From an uncultured Erysipelotrichaceae bacterium (lineage in GTDB: Bacteria; Bacillota_I; Bacilli_A; RFN20; CAG-826), in the NCBI GenBank assembly GCA_902793515.1, contig CADBDO010000009.1:1-15473 (forward strand): a stretch of 15,473 nucleotides of DNA, in the 5' to 3' direction. Position 1 is the first letter of the stretch. Each line of letters opens with the position of its first letter. The position numbers and the translations under genes were made by a program. Of the stretch, positions 7,791 through 14,716 are shown in pieces. Under the pieces are notes generated by a model. The model saw only the letters and a list, made by a program, of their open reading frames with translations. It did not search any database and had not been told where the DNA came from.

Positions 7791-9107
7791 ATGGAGAAAA
7801 TCATTGTTGTTGACTTCGGTGGTCACGCTTCGCAAGTGATCGCCCGCCGCATCAGAGAAAGCCACGTCTACTCTGAGATCGCCGCCTATGACACGGAGAT
7901 CGAAGCCCTTAAGAGCGAAGACGTCGAAGGCATCGTCCTTGGCGATTGCCTTGAAGCGGATGGCGCTTCCCTTCCATCATGGGTCTACGAACTTAAGAAA
8001 CCTATCTTAGCCGTCACCTACGGCGCTAAGCTCGTGAAGAAGGAATTCGGGGACAAGCTCCCTTCTAACGTCACCGTTGGCGAATTCTCCGAGGAAGGCG
8101 AGAACAAAGATCTTGAGAACTTCCTCTTCAATATCGTCAAAGCGAAAAAGAACTGGGATGGCAAATCCTTCGCCGAAGGCATGATTGAGCAAATCAGAAA
8201 GCAAGTCGGCGACAAGAAAGTCATCTGCGCTCTCTCTGGAGGCGTTGATTCCGCGGTTACCGCTGCCCTTATCGCTAAGGCGATCGGCAAGAATCTCCAC
8301 TGCTACTTCATCAACCATGGCTTACTTAGAAAAGGTGAGCCAGAACAAGTCTGCGCGACCTTCGATAACAACCCAGACCTCCCTCTCGATTTCCATTATC
8401 TCGATAGAGAGGATCTCTTCCTTGATAAGCTCAAAGGCGTCACCGATCCTGAGCAAAAACGCAAAATCATCGGCAAAACCTTCATCGATGTCTTCGCTGA
8501 GGCCTTAACCGGCAACACCGAAGGTGCCTATCTTGCCCAAGGCACCATCTACCCAGACCGCATTGAGTCTGGCATGGGCAAAGGCAAACTCATCAAGAGC
8601 CACCACAATGTCGGCGGCCTTCCAAAAGACCTCCCATTCCTTGGTCTTGTTGAGCCTCTCAAAGACTTATTCAAAGACGAGGTCCGTGAAGTCGGAAGAT
8701 ACCTTGGCTTACCAGAAGAGCAAGTCTCCCGTCAGCCATTCCCAGGCCCAGGCATCGGAGTCCGTTGCCTTGGTGAGCTCCGCAAAGAGAAACTCGACAT
8801 CCTCCGTGATGCCGACCTCATCTGGAGAGAAGAGATTGAGAAGAGCGGAATCAAACGCCCATCCCAATACTTCGCCGTCCTTACCAACATCAAGTCCGTC
8901 GGTATTGCTGACGGTGACAGAAGCTATGATTACGCGATTGCCTTAAGAGCGGTCGATACGATTGACTTCTGCACTGCTAAGGTCTCTGATATCCCAATGA
9001 GCCTCATCAGAAAGGTTGCTTACCGCATCACTCACGAGGTCAAAGGCGTCAACCGTGTCCTCTTCGATGCGACTGACAAACCAACTTCGACCATTGAGTT
9101 CGAATAA
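7791..9107 (+). CDS. guaA: GMP synthase with a degenerate, shortened glutamine amidotransferase domain
   Basis: Aminates XMP to GMP with ATP. 438 residues against the usual 510-525. The ATP-pyrophosphatase domain is intact: P-loop ALSGGVDSAV (147-156), NHGLLRKGE (175-183), GVTDPEQKRKIIG (216-228), and the dimerisation domain ending in the normal KPTSTIEFE (430-438). The N-terminal class I amidotransferase domain is still recognisable (VVDFGGHASQVIARRIRE, 6-23) but spans only about 115 residues. The nucleophile Cys of the family motif GICYG is Thr76 in AVTYGAK, the SGGP oxyanion-region motif is LGDC, and the FHPE segment carrying the catalytic His and Glu is absent. Glutaminase activity is therefore very unlikely and the enzyme should need free ammonia or a separate glutaminase subunit. 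GGAGG at 7776-7780, inside the guaB 3' end, fixes the start. No frameshift is apparent. Confidence 0.94.
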   Translation: MEKIIVVDFGGHASQVIARRIRESHVYSEIAAYDTEIEALKSEDVEGIVLGDCLEADGASLPSWVYELKKPILAVTYGAKLVKKEFGDKLPSNVTVGEFSEEGENKDLENFLFNIVKAKKNWDGKSFAEGMIEQIRKQVGDKKVICALSGGVDSAVTAALIAKAIGKNLHCYFINHGLLRKGEPEQVCATFDNNPDLPLDFHYLDREDLFLDKLKGVTDPEQKRKIIGKTFIDVFAEALTGNTEGAYLAQGTIYPDRIESGMGKGKLIKSHHNVGGLPKDLPFLGLVEPLKDLFKDEVREVGRYLGLPEEQVSRQPFPGPGIGVRCLGELRKEKLDILRDADLIWREEIEKSGIKRPSQYFAVLTNIKSVGIADGDRSYDYAIALRAVDTIDFCTAKVSDIPMSLIRKVAYRITHEVKGVNRVLFDATDKPTSTIEFE

Positions 9108-9111
9108 AAAG

Positions 9112-9139
9112 AACCCCCTTCCGATTGGAGGGGGTTTTT
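9112..9139. terminator. Bidirectional intrinsic terminator between guaA and the convergent lipoprotein gene
   Basis: AACCCCC (9112-9118) pairs with GGGGGTT (9130-9136), with extra pairing inside (T-A, T-G, C-G). On the plus strand it is followed by TTTTTATT, terminating guaBA. On the minus strand the stem is followed by TTCTTTTTATT, so it can also terminate the lipoprotein gene that ends at 9141. Confidence 0.9.
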
Positions 9140-9140
9140 A

Positions 9141-9935
9141 TTACTTGGAGGATAAGCTCGCTATTTGAGCGTTAGCCCAACACCACACAAGGGATAGTCT
9201 GTCGCCAAACTCTTCTTTGCCATATGTGTCAAACAAAAGAGTCATTCCTTCAAAGTTCGGAACATATTCGCCTTCTCCAAGGCGTTTCTCCCCTTCTGTG
9301 ATTCTGAAATCGCGTTCGCCAGTGAACTGGAAGTCAATTTTGCTTCCTTTGTAGGTGCCCTCCATCTTTCCGGTGAAAGGCGTTTGGTCATATGAATACA
9401 AATACAATTCCCCGTCTTCGGTGCACCAATAATTGTTAATGCAGTACCTGGCATCGAGTTCTTCCCAAGTAAGCGACCGCTTCTTCAAGACAATTTCGTC
9501 TTTGTGTGCGAAATATGGATCGCCCGATTCTTGCAAATACCTGCCCGTTTCAAAAACAGCGGAGTCGTTGTCCTTCAAATCTTTGAAATCAAGGCCAAAC
9601 GATAATGTGGAAGTTGGACGACTTAGGACACTTTCTTCTGGCTCTAAATTAATTCCAATATATCGATAGCGGTCATAATCAGCACAGAACGTCGCAATCG
9701 CCTTGGTTTCCTCGTTGTTAATGAGTATCTTTGCAAAACCATACTCGGTCCTCTCGCCTTGAACGACGATCGATATCCTTCCCTCCTCATCAGACCAAAT
9801 GACGTTTCTTTCGAAGAGCTTCCCAAATGCGCTTTCAGAGGACTTACAGGAAGCTAAAAACGACACGGAAAAAGAAGTCATTACTAGCGTTAGGGGTTTT
9901 TTAGATCCTTTAATAAAGCACATAATACGCCACAT
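9141..9935 (-). CDS. Lipoprotein of unknown function
   Basis: 264 residues. A basic n-region (KGSKK) and hydrophobic stretch lead to the lipobox LASC with Cys30, so it should be lipid-anchored outside the membrane after cleavage by signal peptidase II. The mature part of about 235 residues has no motif I recognise. It is mixed in charge, rich in aromatic residues, with scattered Cys (CADYD, YCINNYWC, VWCWA) and short alternating patterns suggesting a beta-rich fold (GELYLYSY, GKMEGTYKGSKIDFQF). The chosen ATG has AAAGGG close upstream; a second in-frame ATG four codons later is possible and would leave the signal intact. It lies 41 nt after the membrane protein gene on the same strand with no terminator between, so the two are probably cotranscribed. 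Confidence 0.75.
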   Translation of the reverse strand: MWRIMCFIKGSKKPLTLVMTSFSVSFLASCKSSESAFGKLFERNVIWSDEEGRISIVVQGERTEYGFAKILINNEETKAIATFCADYDRYRYIGINLEPEESVLSRPTSTLSFGLDFKDLKDNDSAVFETGRYLQESGDPYFAHKDEIVLKKRSLTWEELDARYCINNYWCTEDGELYLYSYDQTPFTGKMEGTYKGSKIDFQFTGERDFRITEGEKRLGEGEYVPNFEGMTLLFDTYGKEEFGDRLSLVWCWANAQIASLSSK

Positions 9936-9976
9936 TAGAGCCCTTTCTGCCTGCTCGTTTGTCCAGGGGACATTTT

Positions 9977-11227
9977 TTATTTCTTGTTTGGGAGGTAATA
10001 GTACTTGCCTTCTTTGGCAACGAGGGTGACATCCTCTTTATAAGGCTCACTCTCGAGGATGGTTTCATTGGATGAAAGACCGCTTTGATGCTCAATCCTT
10101 TGGATGGTGCCTCTAGAGACTTCTTTGTAATCGAGATCCTTGTTGAAGATGGTGAGAGGTTTCATTAAGAAGCCCTTAACGCCTTTTCTCCTTCTCTTTC
10201 CCTCTTCGAGGTTCACCCCTAAGCGTTCCATATGCTCTTCATGCCAGCCTTTTAATTTGGTGAGGCTGTCTTCAGATTGCTTCATGTATGGCACGCATAA
10301 GGCGTTGCTGTTTTCTCTAGATATCGCACCTAGGTTAAGCGCGTATGTGAGATCGGATATCTCCTTGATGACCCTTAGGAGCATCTGCTGATACTGGTAC
10401 CAGAGTTCCGCGTCTTCCGTGGCTTTCTCGTATCCTTTGAAATCAAGCCTTTGCTTTGAGGAGATCTCTTGGAGAGAAAGGTTGGCCTGGCCAAGAAGCT
10501 CAACGCATTCATGCTCAAGGTTACGGAGATGGGTGAGCTCTCTGGTTCTTAATTCATGGTTCTCGATTATCTCGACCTCGAAGACGCTCGTCTTCTGGAC
10601 TTCGGCGATAAGGGCCATGACCTTGCTTTTGAATTCGTTGTTGCTCCATGAGGAGAGTTTCTCCAAGCGGGCGTTCATGTCTTTGAGGTTGCCGTTTATC
10701 TGCGACATGAAATACTGACCGACGACGAGGGAGGCGACGCTCATGATGCCGCTCGCGGCACTTAAGGCTGTGGCGGCTTTTAGTTTATCCGCCCCAACGG
10801 CGACGAGGTTTGCCTGGCCGGCGATCGTGCCGTCCGCAAGCCTATATGTGGCACGGACAGCGCCTTCGAGTTTCTTCGATTGGTCTAAGACGGCGCCGGC
10901 AGGGATGACGGCCTGATATAAAGTCGTTCCGGTTCCACTTGCTAAATGAAGGGCCGAGGAAGTCGTGAAGTTCGCTGCCGTCTTAACCGCGCCAGGGATG
11001 CTCTGATTGATCCTTTTGATGATCTCGCTGTCTTTGATCTCGACGAGCCTTGCTTCGTCTTCTTTCTCTAAGGCAGGGATCTCTTTGAAAGCGATGGCCA
11101 TCGCCTCTTCTTTGCTTTCCTTTGTCTTTGAACCTTTGCGCTTAAGAAGCAAGGCAACAGCAAAAAGGACGATGCCAAGCAAAGCGAGCGCACCGATGAC
11201 GATAGCGATGATGAGGAATGGATCCAT
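9977..11227 (-). CDS. Membrane-anchored protein of unknown function with predicted helical/coiled-coil body
   Basis: 416 residues. One N-terminal transmembrane segment (about 4-28) is followed by a Lys-rich stop-transfer stretch (KRKGSKTKESK), which predicts a cytoplasmic body. Residues about 75-175 are Ala/Gly/Thr-rich with a second weakly hydrophobic helix (150-174, ending SLVVGQYFMSQING) that could be a re-entrant or buried hairpin. Residues about 176-300 look like long amphipathic helices (NLKDMNARLEKL, LEHECVELLGQANLSLQEI), likely coiled coil. A basic patch EEGKRRRKGVKG (341-352) and a polar tail ending YYYLPNKK follow. I do not recognise the family. No good ribosome binding site lies at normal distance; GGGAG is 19 nt upstream inside a hairpin. 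It is flanked by an aminotransferase gene upstream and a lipoprotein gene downstream on the same strand. Confidence 0.8.
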   Translation of the reverse strand: MDPFLIIAIVIGALALLGIVLFAVALLLKRKGSKTKESKEEAMAIAFKEIPALEKEDEARLVEIKDSEIIKRINQSIPGAVKTAANFTTSSALHLASGTGTTLYQAVIPAGAVLDQSKKLEGAVRATYRLADGTIAGQANLVAVGADKLKAATALSAASGIMSVASLVVGQYFMSQINGNLKDMNARLEKLSSWSNNEFKSKVMALIAEVQKTSVFEVEIIENHELRTRELTHLRNLEHECVELLGQANLSLQEISSKQRLDFKGYEKATEDAELWYQYQQMLLRVIKEISDLTYALNLGAISRENSNALCVPYMKQSEDSLTKLKGWHEEHMERLGVNLEEGKRRRKGVKGFLMKPLTIFNKDLDYKEVSRGTIQRIEHQSGLSSNETILESEPYKEDVTLVAKEGKYYYLPNKK

Positions 11228-11232
11228 AGTTT

Positions 11233-11255
11233 ATAAGGGAATGGTACTCCCTTAT
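11233..11255 (-). promoter_or_regulatory. Hairpin upstream of the 416-residue membrane protein gene
   Basis: ATAAGGGA and TCCCTTAT form a perfect eight-base-pair stem with a seven-base loop, ending five nt before the ATG at 11227. The only ribosome-binding-like sequence (GGGAG) is in its 5' arm. There is no T-run after the stem, so a terminator role is doubtful; control of translation or mRNA processing is possible. Confidence 0.5.
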
Positions 11256-11261
11256 TAATTG

Positions 11262-12479
11262 TTAGATAGATTTGAGGGCGTTCACAAGGTCTAAGCACTC
11301 AGACTTGGTGATACCGGATAGAGCGATCCTCACCTTGTCTTCGTCGATTGGGACGACGTAGAAGTGTTTCTCGGCAAGGGCATCGAATGTAGCGACTGCG
11401 TTCTCCACTTTAAGAGTGAGGAAGAAGCCTGATTTGTATGGGTAATGTTTGATGCCTGCTTCATCAAGAAGGGAAGTGAGGTAATTGCCTCTTTCGACGA
11501 GGGCCATCTTGTTGACGCCAATTTCCTCGATGACTTTCTTGACCGCTTCCTTGTCATTAAGGACTTCACCGATTGAATGAAGGACTGGTCCGACTGGAGA
11601 AGAGACGGTTCCTCTTACTTGGGCTCTGAAAGCGTTGCCGATATCGTCTTTGCTTTCTTTGTCTGGGCAAAGGGCGATGAAGGCGCCGCATCTAAAGCCA
11701 TAGACAGCAAAAGATTTGGAGCAAGAGAAGATGATGACAGGGAGGAAGTTCAAATTACCTTCAAGCATCTCAAAGAGAGGGCACTCAGTGTCTGAGAAGT
11801 TGTAATAAGCGATATCGAAGAGAACGATGAGCTCCCCTTCTTCGCCTTTCTTGTTGAGATAGGCGAATAAGTCTTCGTATTCCTTTTTGGACATGCTGTA
11901 ACCGGTTGGGTTCTCGCATGGGTCGTTGATGAGAAGAAGGGCTCTGCCTTTCTTAGCCATCTCATCATCGACTTCTTCTTTGATACTACTAAGGTTCCAG
12001 TTATCGGATTCATCGAAGAGCTTGTAGGTTCTATGTGAGCAGTTGGCTTTCTTGGCGATGAGCTTATAGTTCGACCACATGACATCTGGGAGGATGACGT
12101 GGCTATCTGCATCAGTGAAAAGATTGAAAGCGATCGAGAGGGCTCCGGTTCCGCCTAAGGTGGCACCAAAGAAGATCTCATTCTTCTCTTTGATGGTCTT
12201 AAGTCTTTCCCCGAAAGCGTAGCTAAGGATGCCTTTCTTATAGTTCTCATGTCCCGTTACCGCAGCGTAGGCCATCTTCTCGGAGAATTTCTCCTTGATG
12301 GCGTTCTCAATGGTTGGGACTCTTCCGAATTTCTTCTCTTCGTCGTAATAAGCGCCGACTGAGGCGTTGATGGTTTTGAAACCTTTCTTCGCGTCTTTGT
12401 TTGCAAGACCGGAGATAGTCAAAATGTCATGTTTGTTGAGAGAGGATTTAGAACGGAGGGCAACGTAATCTTTTTTCAT
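11262..12479 (-). CDS. Class I pyridoxal-phosphate aminotransferase (aspartate/aromatic type)
   Basis: 405-residue fold-type I aminotransferase. Numbered from the chosen Met: the PLP-anchoring Lys255 in SCSKSFAVYGFR, Asn190 in NDPCENPTGY, Asp222 in VLFDIAYY, Arg263 shortly after the Lys, and a late Arg384 in VRIALSG that would bind the substrate carboxylate. The N-terminal motif NASVGAYYDEE is typical of the aspartate/aromatic amino acid aminotransferases of Bacillota. The substrate cannot be decided from sequence alone. The frame stays open upstream, but the added residues do not resemble the family and would start at a TTG. ATGs at 12479 and 12488 remain; 12479 is preferred because the TATAAA at 12494-12489 directly abuts the other. 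No normal ribosome binding site is present, so a nearly leaderless message is likely. Confidence 0.87.
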   Translation of the reverse strand: MKKDYVALRSKSSLNKHDILTISGLANKDAKKGFKTINASVGAYYDEEKKFGRVPTIENAIKEKFSEKMAYAAVTGHENYKKGILSYAFGERLKTIKEKNEIFFGATLGGTGALSIAFNLFTDADSHVILPDVMWSNYKLIAKKANCSHRTYKLFDESDNWNLSSIKEEVDDEMAKKGRALLLINDPCENPTGYSMSKKEYEDLFAYLNKKGEEGELIVLFDIAYYNFSDTECPLFEMLEGNLNFLPVIIFSCSKSFAVYGFRCGAFIALCPDKESKDDIGNAFRAQVRGTVSSPVGPVLHSIGEVLNDKEAVKKVIEEIGVNKMALVERGNYLTSLLDEAGIKHYPYKSGFFLTLKVENAVATFDALAEKHFYVVPIDEDKVRIALSGITKSECLDLVNALKSI

Positions 12480-12488
12480 ACTCCACAT

Positions 12489-12494
12489 TTTATA
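12489..12494 (-). promoter_or_regulatory. Possible -10 element of the aminotransferase gene
   Basis: TATAAA on the minus strand, nine nt before the chosen ATG. No good -35 is found at 16-18 nt, so this is tentative. An upstream TATAGA is an alternative -10 without a better -35. Confidence 0.4.
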
Positions 12495-12526
12495 TGCATT
12501 GAGGCGTTTTTCTATAGAAAAATGAA

Positions 12527-12540
12527 GGTAAGCGTTTACA
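12527..12540. promoter_or_regulatory. cre-like box upstream of the aminotransferase gene
   Basis: On the minus strand TGTAAACGCTTACC matches TGWAANCGNTNWCA at every fixed position except the last. It lies 33 bp upstream of the predicted -10, a position compatible with CcpA regulation of this gene. It is about 100 bp from the divergent lipoprotein promoter. Confidence 0.6.
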
Positions 12541-12636
12541 TCTTTATTTTCGTCTTTTCCCACAAAAGTAAAGAACGAGAAAGACCCGTTTTTGGGAAGG
12601 GCCCCGGATACTTTCAATCACGATGAAAAACAATTA

Positions 12637-12666
12637 TTGAATTTGCTATTTGGTTTTTGCTAAAGT
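12637..12666 (+). promoter_or_regulatory. Predicted promoter of the lipoprotein cluster
   Basis: TTGAAT (12637-12642), an 18-nt spacer and TAAAGT (12661-12666), with an extended -10 TG at 12658-12659. Transcription would start near 12673, just before AAAGGAGG (12676-12683). No other clear promoter or terminator is seen before 15440, so all four lipoprotein genes may form one transcript. Confidence 0.5.
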
Positions 12667-12694
12667 CAGGCTAACAAAGGAGGCTTTGGGAAAA

Positions 12695-13201
12695 ATGAAA
12701 ACAAAAAATATCGCTTCATCGCTGATTCTATGGTTCCTTCTTTCTTCATGCACCCCTAGCGTTCAACGCTCATCAACTTCTTTGATGGAGTCGAATTCAT
12801 CTTTGGAAGAGTCATCTTTAGCCTACCCAAGTGAATCGAGCGTTGCTACCACCTCGTCTTCTTCTTTGTTAGTAGAACCTAGCGAATCATCAAATACGCC
12901 AAGAGAACGCATCTTCGCTTTCACGGTTAAGATATATCAGTCATACGTCACTATGGACGATTACGGGAGAACTGGTCTAAGGTTTGATACCTCATTCAAG
13001 ATCGAGGCAGGAGAACCCTTATATACCACAACTGAAGAGATGCGTAAGTTCTATCACGAGATGATTCATCCTGAATATTCCGCGCACGGAGGGGCATATA
13101 GCATCAACTACCTCTACACCAACCCGGAATGCACCACATACTATCAAGCTGGCGCACCGATAATGGGGAACTCAACCTTCTACTATTATGGTTCTGGCTA
13201 G
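12695..13201 (+). CDS. Small Ser-rich lipoprotein
   Basis: 168 residues. Signal sequence with lipobox LSSC, Cys19 as the lipid-anchored residue, then a Ser/Thr/Glu-rich linker (about 20-70) typical of surface tethers. The globular part (about 71-168) is unlike the three lipoproteins that follow. Its end, YLYTNPECTTYYQAGAPI then GNSTFYYYGSG, resembles a single copy of the Listeria-Bacteroides/InlB B-type repeat found in surface proteins (typical form: YT, then C, then T..LY); this is pattern resemblance only. The frame is open from 12650, but AAAGGAGG 11 nt before the ATG at 12695 and the signal sequence fix that start. The gene ends with TAG, 67 bp before the next gene. Confidence 0.85.
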   Translation: MKTKNIASSLILWFLLSSCTPSVQRSSTSLMESNSSLEESSLAYPSESSVATTSSSSLLVEPSESSNTPRERIFAFTVKIYQSYVTMDDYGRTGLRFDTSFKIEAGEPLYTTTEEMRKFYHEMIHPEYSAHGGAYSINYLYTNPECTTYYQAGAPIMGNSTFYYYGSG

Positions 13202-13268
13202 AGCCATAAATATTCTTTGAGCGGTTTCTACCCCTTCAGTCGTCTTAATCTTTGGAGGAACAGGACAT

Positions 13269-14066
13269 ATGAAAAAGCAGACACTTTTATTTCCTTTATT
13301 CGCTCTTTTGCTTGCCGGTTGTGGCGCACCACCGCCTTCACAAGGCTCTAACGAGACTAGCATCGGCCTTTCGAGCGCAGATCCAAGCGTGACCTGCTCA
13401 GGCATGACGACCGCTCCATCGGAGGAAAGCTCTAGTTCCATCAATTTGGAAGAATATATTTCATCGGTTATTGCGGAATTCGAAAGCTCAAGCAGGCACA
13501 CTCCAGATTTCCCTCCTGGAGTAAGGAAACCAGTCGTCTATTTCTATCCTGAGGAAGAAATGGATCTTACCGTTACTTTCTATGACGAAGATAGACTCAT
13601 GACCACCTATCCTAAGTATGAAGGTGGTTGGAACATCCATCTTAAAGAAGATGGCACTTTCACAACCGGCGACAGTGACAGAGAGTATTACGCGATCTTC
13701 TTCGATGAGGTTCCTAACTACACATGTAACTTCACTGAAGGTTTCTACGTTACCAAAGATAATGCGATCTCCTTCTTAGAAGAGAAGATGGACTTTATGG
13801 GATTCACCAACCGTGAGACAGATGAGTTCATCATGTACTGGCTTCCGATCCTTGAAAGCAATGAGAAATCTCTCGTTTACTTTGAGCAAACCGAAGAGAG
13901 AAACGAGGAATGCCCATTAGGCTTCTCCGTAGAGCCGGACACTCTTATCAGAACGATCATCCACATCAAGAAAGTGAATGAGCCTACCTATATACAAGAA
14001 CAAACCTTAACCCATTACGAGAGAAGCGGATTCACCGTCACCGAATGGGGTGGGACCGAACACTAA
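13269..14066 (+). CDS. Lipoprotein paralogue 1 of 3 with conserved 179-residue domain
   Basis: 265 residues. Signal sequence MKKQTLLFPLFALLLAGC with lipobox LAGC, Cys18. A long Ser-rich linker (19-86) leads to the conserved domain (87-265): KPVVYFYPEEEMDL, TTYPKYEGGWNIHLKEDG, EGFYVTKDNAISFLEEKMD, RETDEFIMYWLP, YFEQTEERNEECP and the end GFTVTEWGGTE. I recognise this signature (KPxIYxYP, TYPKY..GW, EFIxYWLP, GFTVxEWGGTE) from memory as a widespread uncharacterised family in Bacillota. The GGAGG at 13254-13258 supports the start. The function is unknown; an extracellular binding or enzymatic domain is possible. Confidence 0.88.
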   Translation: MKKQTLLFPLFALLLAGCGAPPPSQGSNETSIGLSSADPSVTCSGMTTAPSEESSSSINLEEYISSVIAEFESSSRHTPDFPPGVRKPVVYFYPEEEMDLTVTFYDEDRLMTTYPKYEGGWNIHLKEDGTFTTGDSDREYYAIFFDEVPNYTCNFTEGFYVTKDNAISFLEEKMDFMGFTNRETDEFIMYWLPILESNEKSLVYFEQTEERNEECPLGFSVEPDTLIRTIIHIKKVNEPTYIQEQTLTHYERSGFTVTEWGGTEH

Positions 14067-14080
14067 AGAGGCAAAACCTT

Positions 14081-14704
14081 ATGAAAAAACAATTATTGCT
14101 GATTCCTTTTGCCACTCTCCTACTTGGAGGATGCGGAAGGCCAGCGTCAGACGTACCAGTCAAAAAGCCGATAATCTACTTCTATCCTGAAAAAGAGATG
14201 GATCTTGAAGTCAAATTCGTTTCTGATGAGAGGCTTTTGACCACATATCCTAAGTATGATGATGGCTGGGATATCCATCTCAAAGAAGATGGAACCTTCA
14301 CTGTCCCTGGAAGTAATAGAGAGTTTTACGCCCTCTTCTTCGATGAGAAACCTAATTACATCTGTGACTTCGATGAAGGATTCTATGTAACTAAGGAGAA
14401 CGCTATAACGTTCTTAGAGGAAAAGATGGATTTCATTGGCTATACGAATAGAGAAGTCGATGAATTCATCATGTTCTGGTTACCAGTCCTTGAGAACAAC
14501 GAGAAGTCCCTTGTCTACTTTGAGCAGACTGAGGAAAGGAATGAAGAATGTCCTCTACTTTTCTCTATTGAACCTGAAACCCTTATCAGAACAATCATCC
14601 ATATCAAGAAGGTTGATGAAGCCACTTCCATAAAAGAGCAAGAGCTTCGTCATTACGAAAGAAAAGGCTTCACCGTCACTGAGTGGGGCGGAACCGAACA
14701 CTAA
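14081..14704 (+). CDS. Lipoprotein paralogue 2 of 3, short linker
   Basis: 207 residues. Signal sequence with lipobox LGGC, Cys18, and then only ten residues before the conserved domain (29-207), so the domain sits almost on the membrane, unlike in its neighbours. The domain has the same length and motifs as in paralogue 1 (KPIIYFYPEKEMDL, TTYPKYDDGWDIHL, DEFIMFWLP, GFTVTEWGGTEH). The frame is open from 14045 inside the previous gene, but the ATG at 14081 starts the signal sequence and has AAAGAGG upstream, 14 bp after the stop of paralogue 1. Confidence 0.88.
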   Translation: MKKQLLLIPFATLLLGGCGRPASDVPVKKPIIYFYPEKEMDLEVKFVSDERLLTTYPKYDDGWDIHLKEDGTFTVPGSNREFYALFFDEKPNYICDFDEGFYVTKENAITFLEEKMDFIGYTNREVDEFIMFWLPVLENNEKSLVYFEQTEERNEECPLLFSIEPETLIRTIIHIKKVDEATSIKEQELRHYERKGFTVTEWGGTEH

Positions 14705-14716
14705 GGAGAAACGCAT

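Noticed and set aside
7791..8150. Frameshift or assembly error as the cause of the short GuaA N-terminus
   Set aside because: The frame is continuous, codon use matches the rest of the gene, and remnants of the domain stay in register up to the pyrophosphatase domain, which points to genuine deletion and divergence.
9960..9978. Small hairpin TGTCC-AGG-GGACA followed by T-run on the plus strand as a terminator
   Set aside because: The stem is only five base pairs and no plus-strand gene ends nearby.
12480..12617. N-terminal extension of the aminotransferase from a TTG at 12617
   Set aside because: The added residues do not look like the family, and the stretch contains the cre-like box and a likely -10 element.
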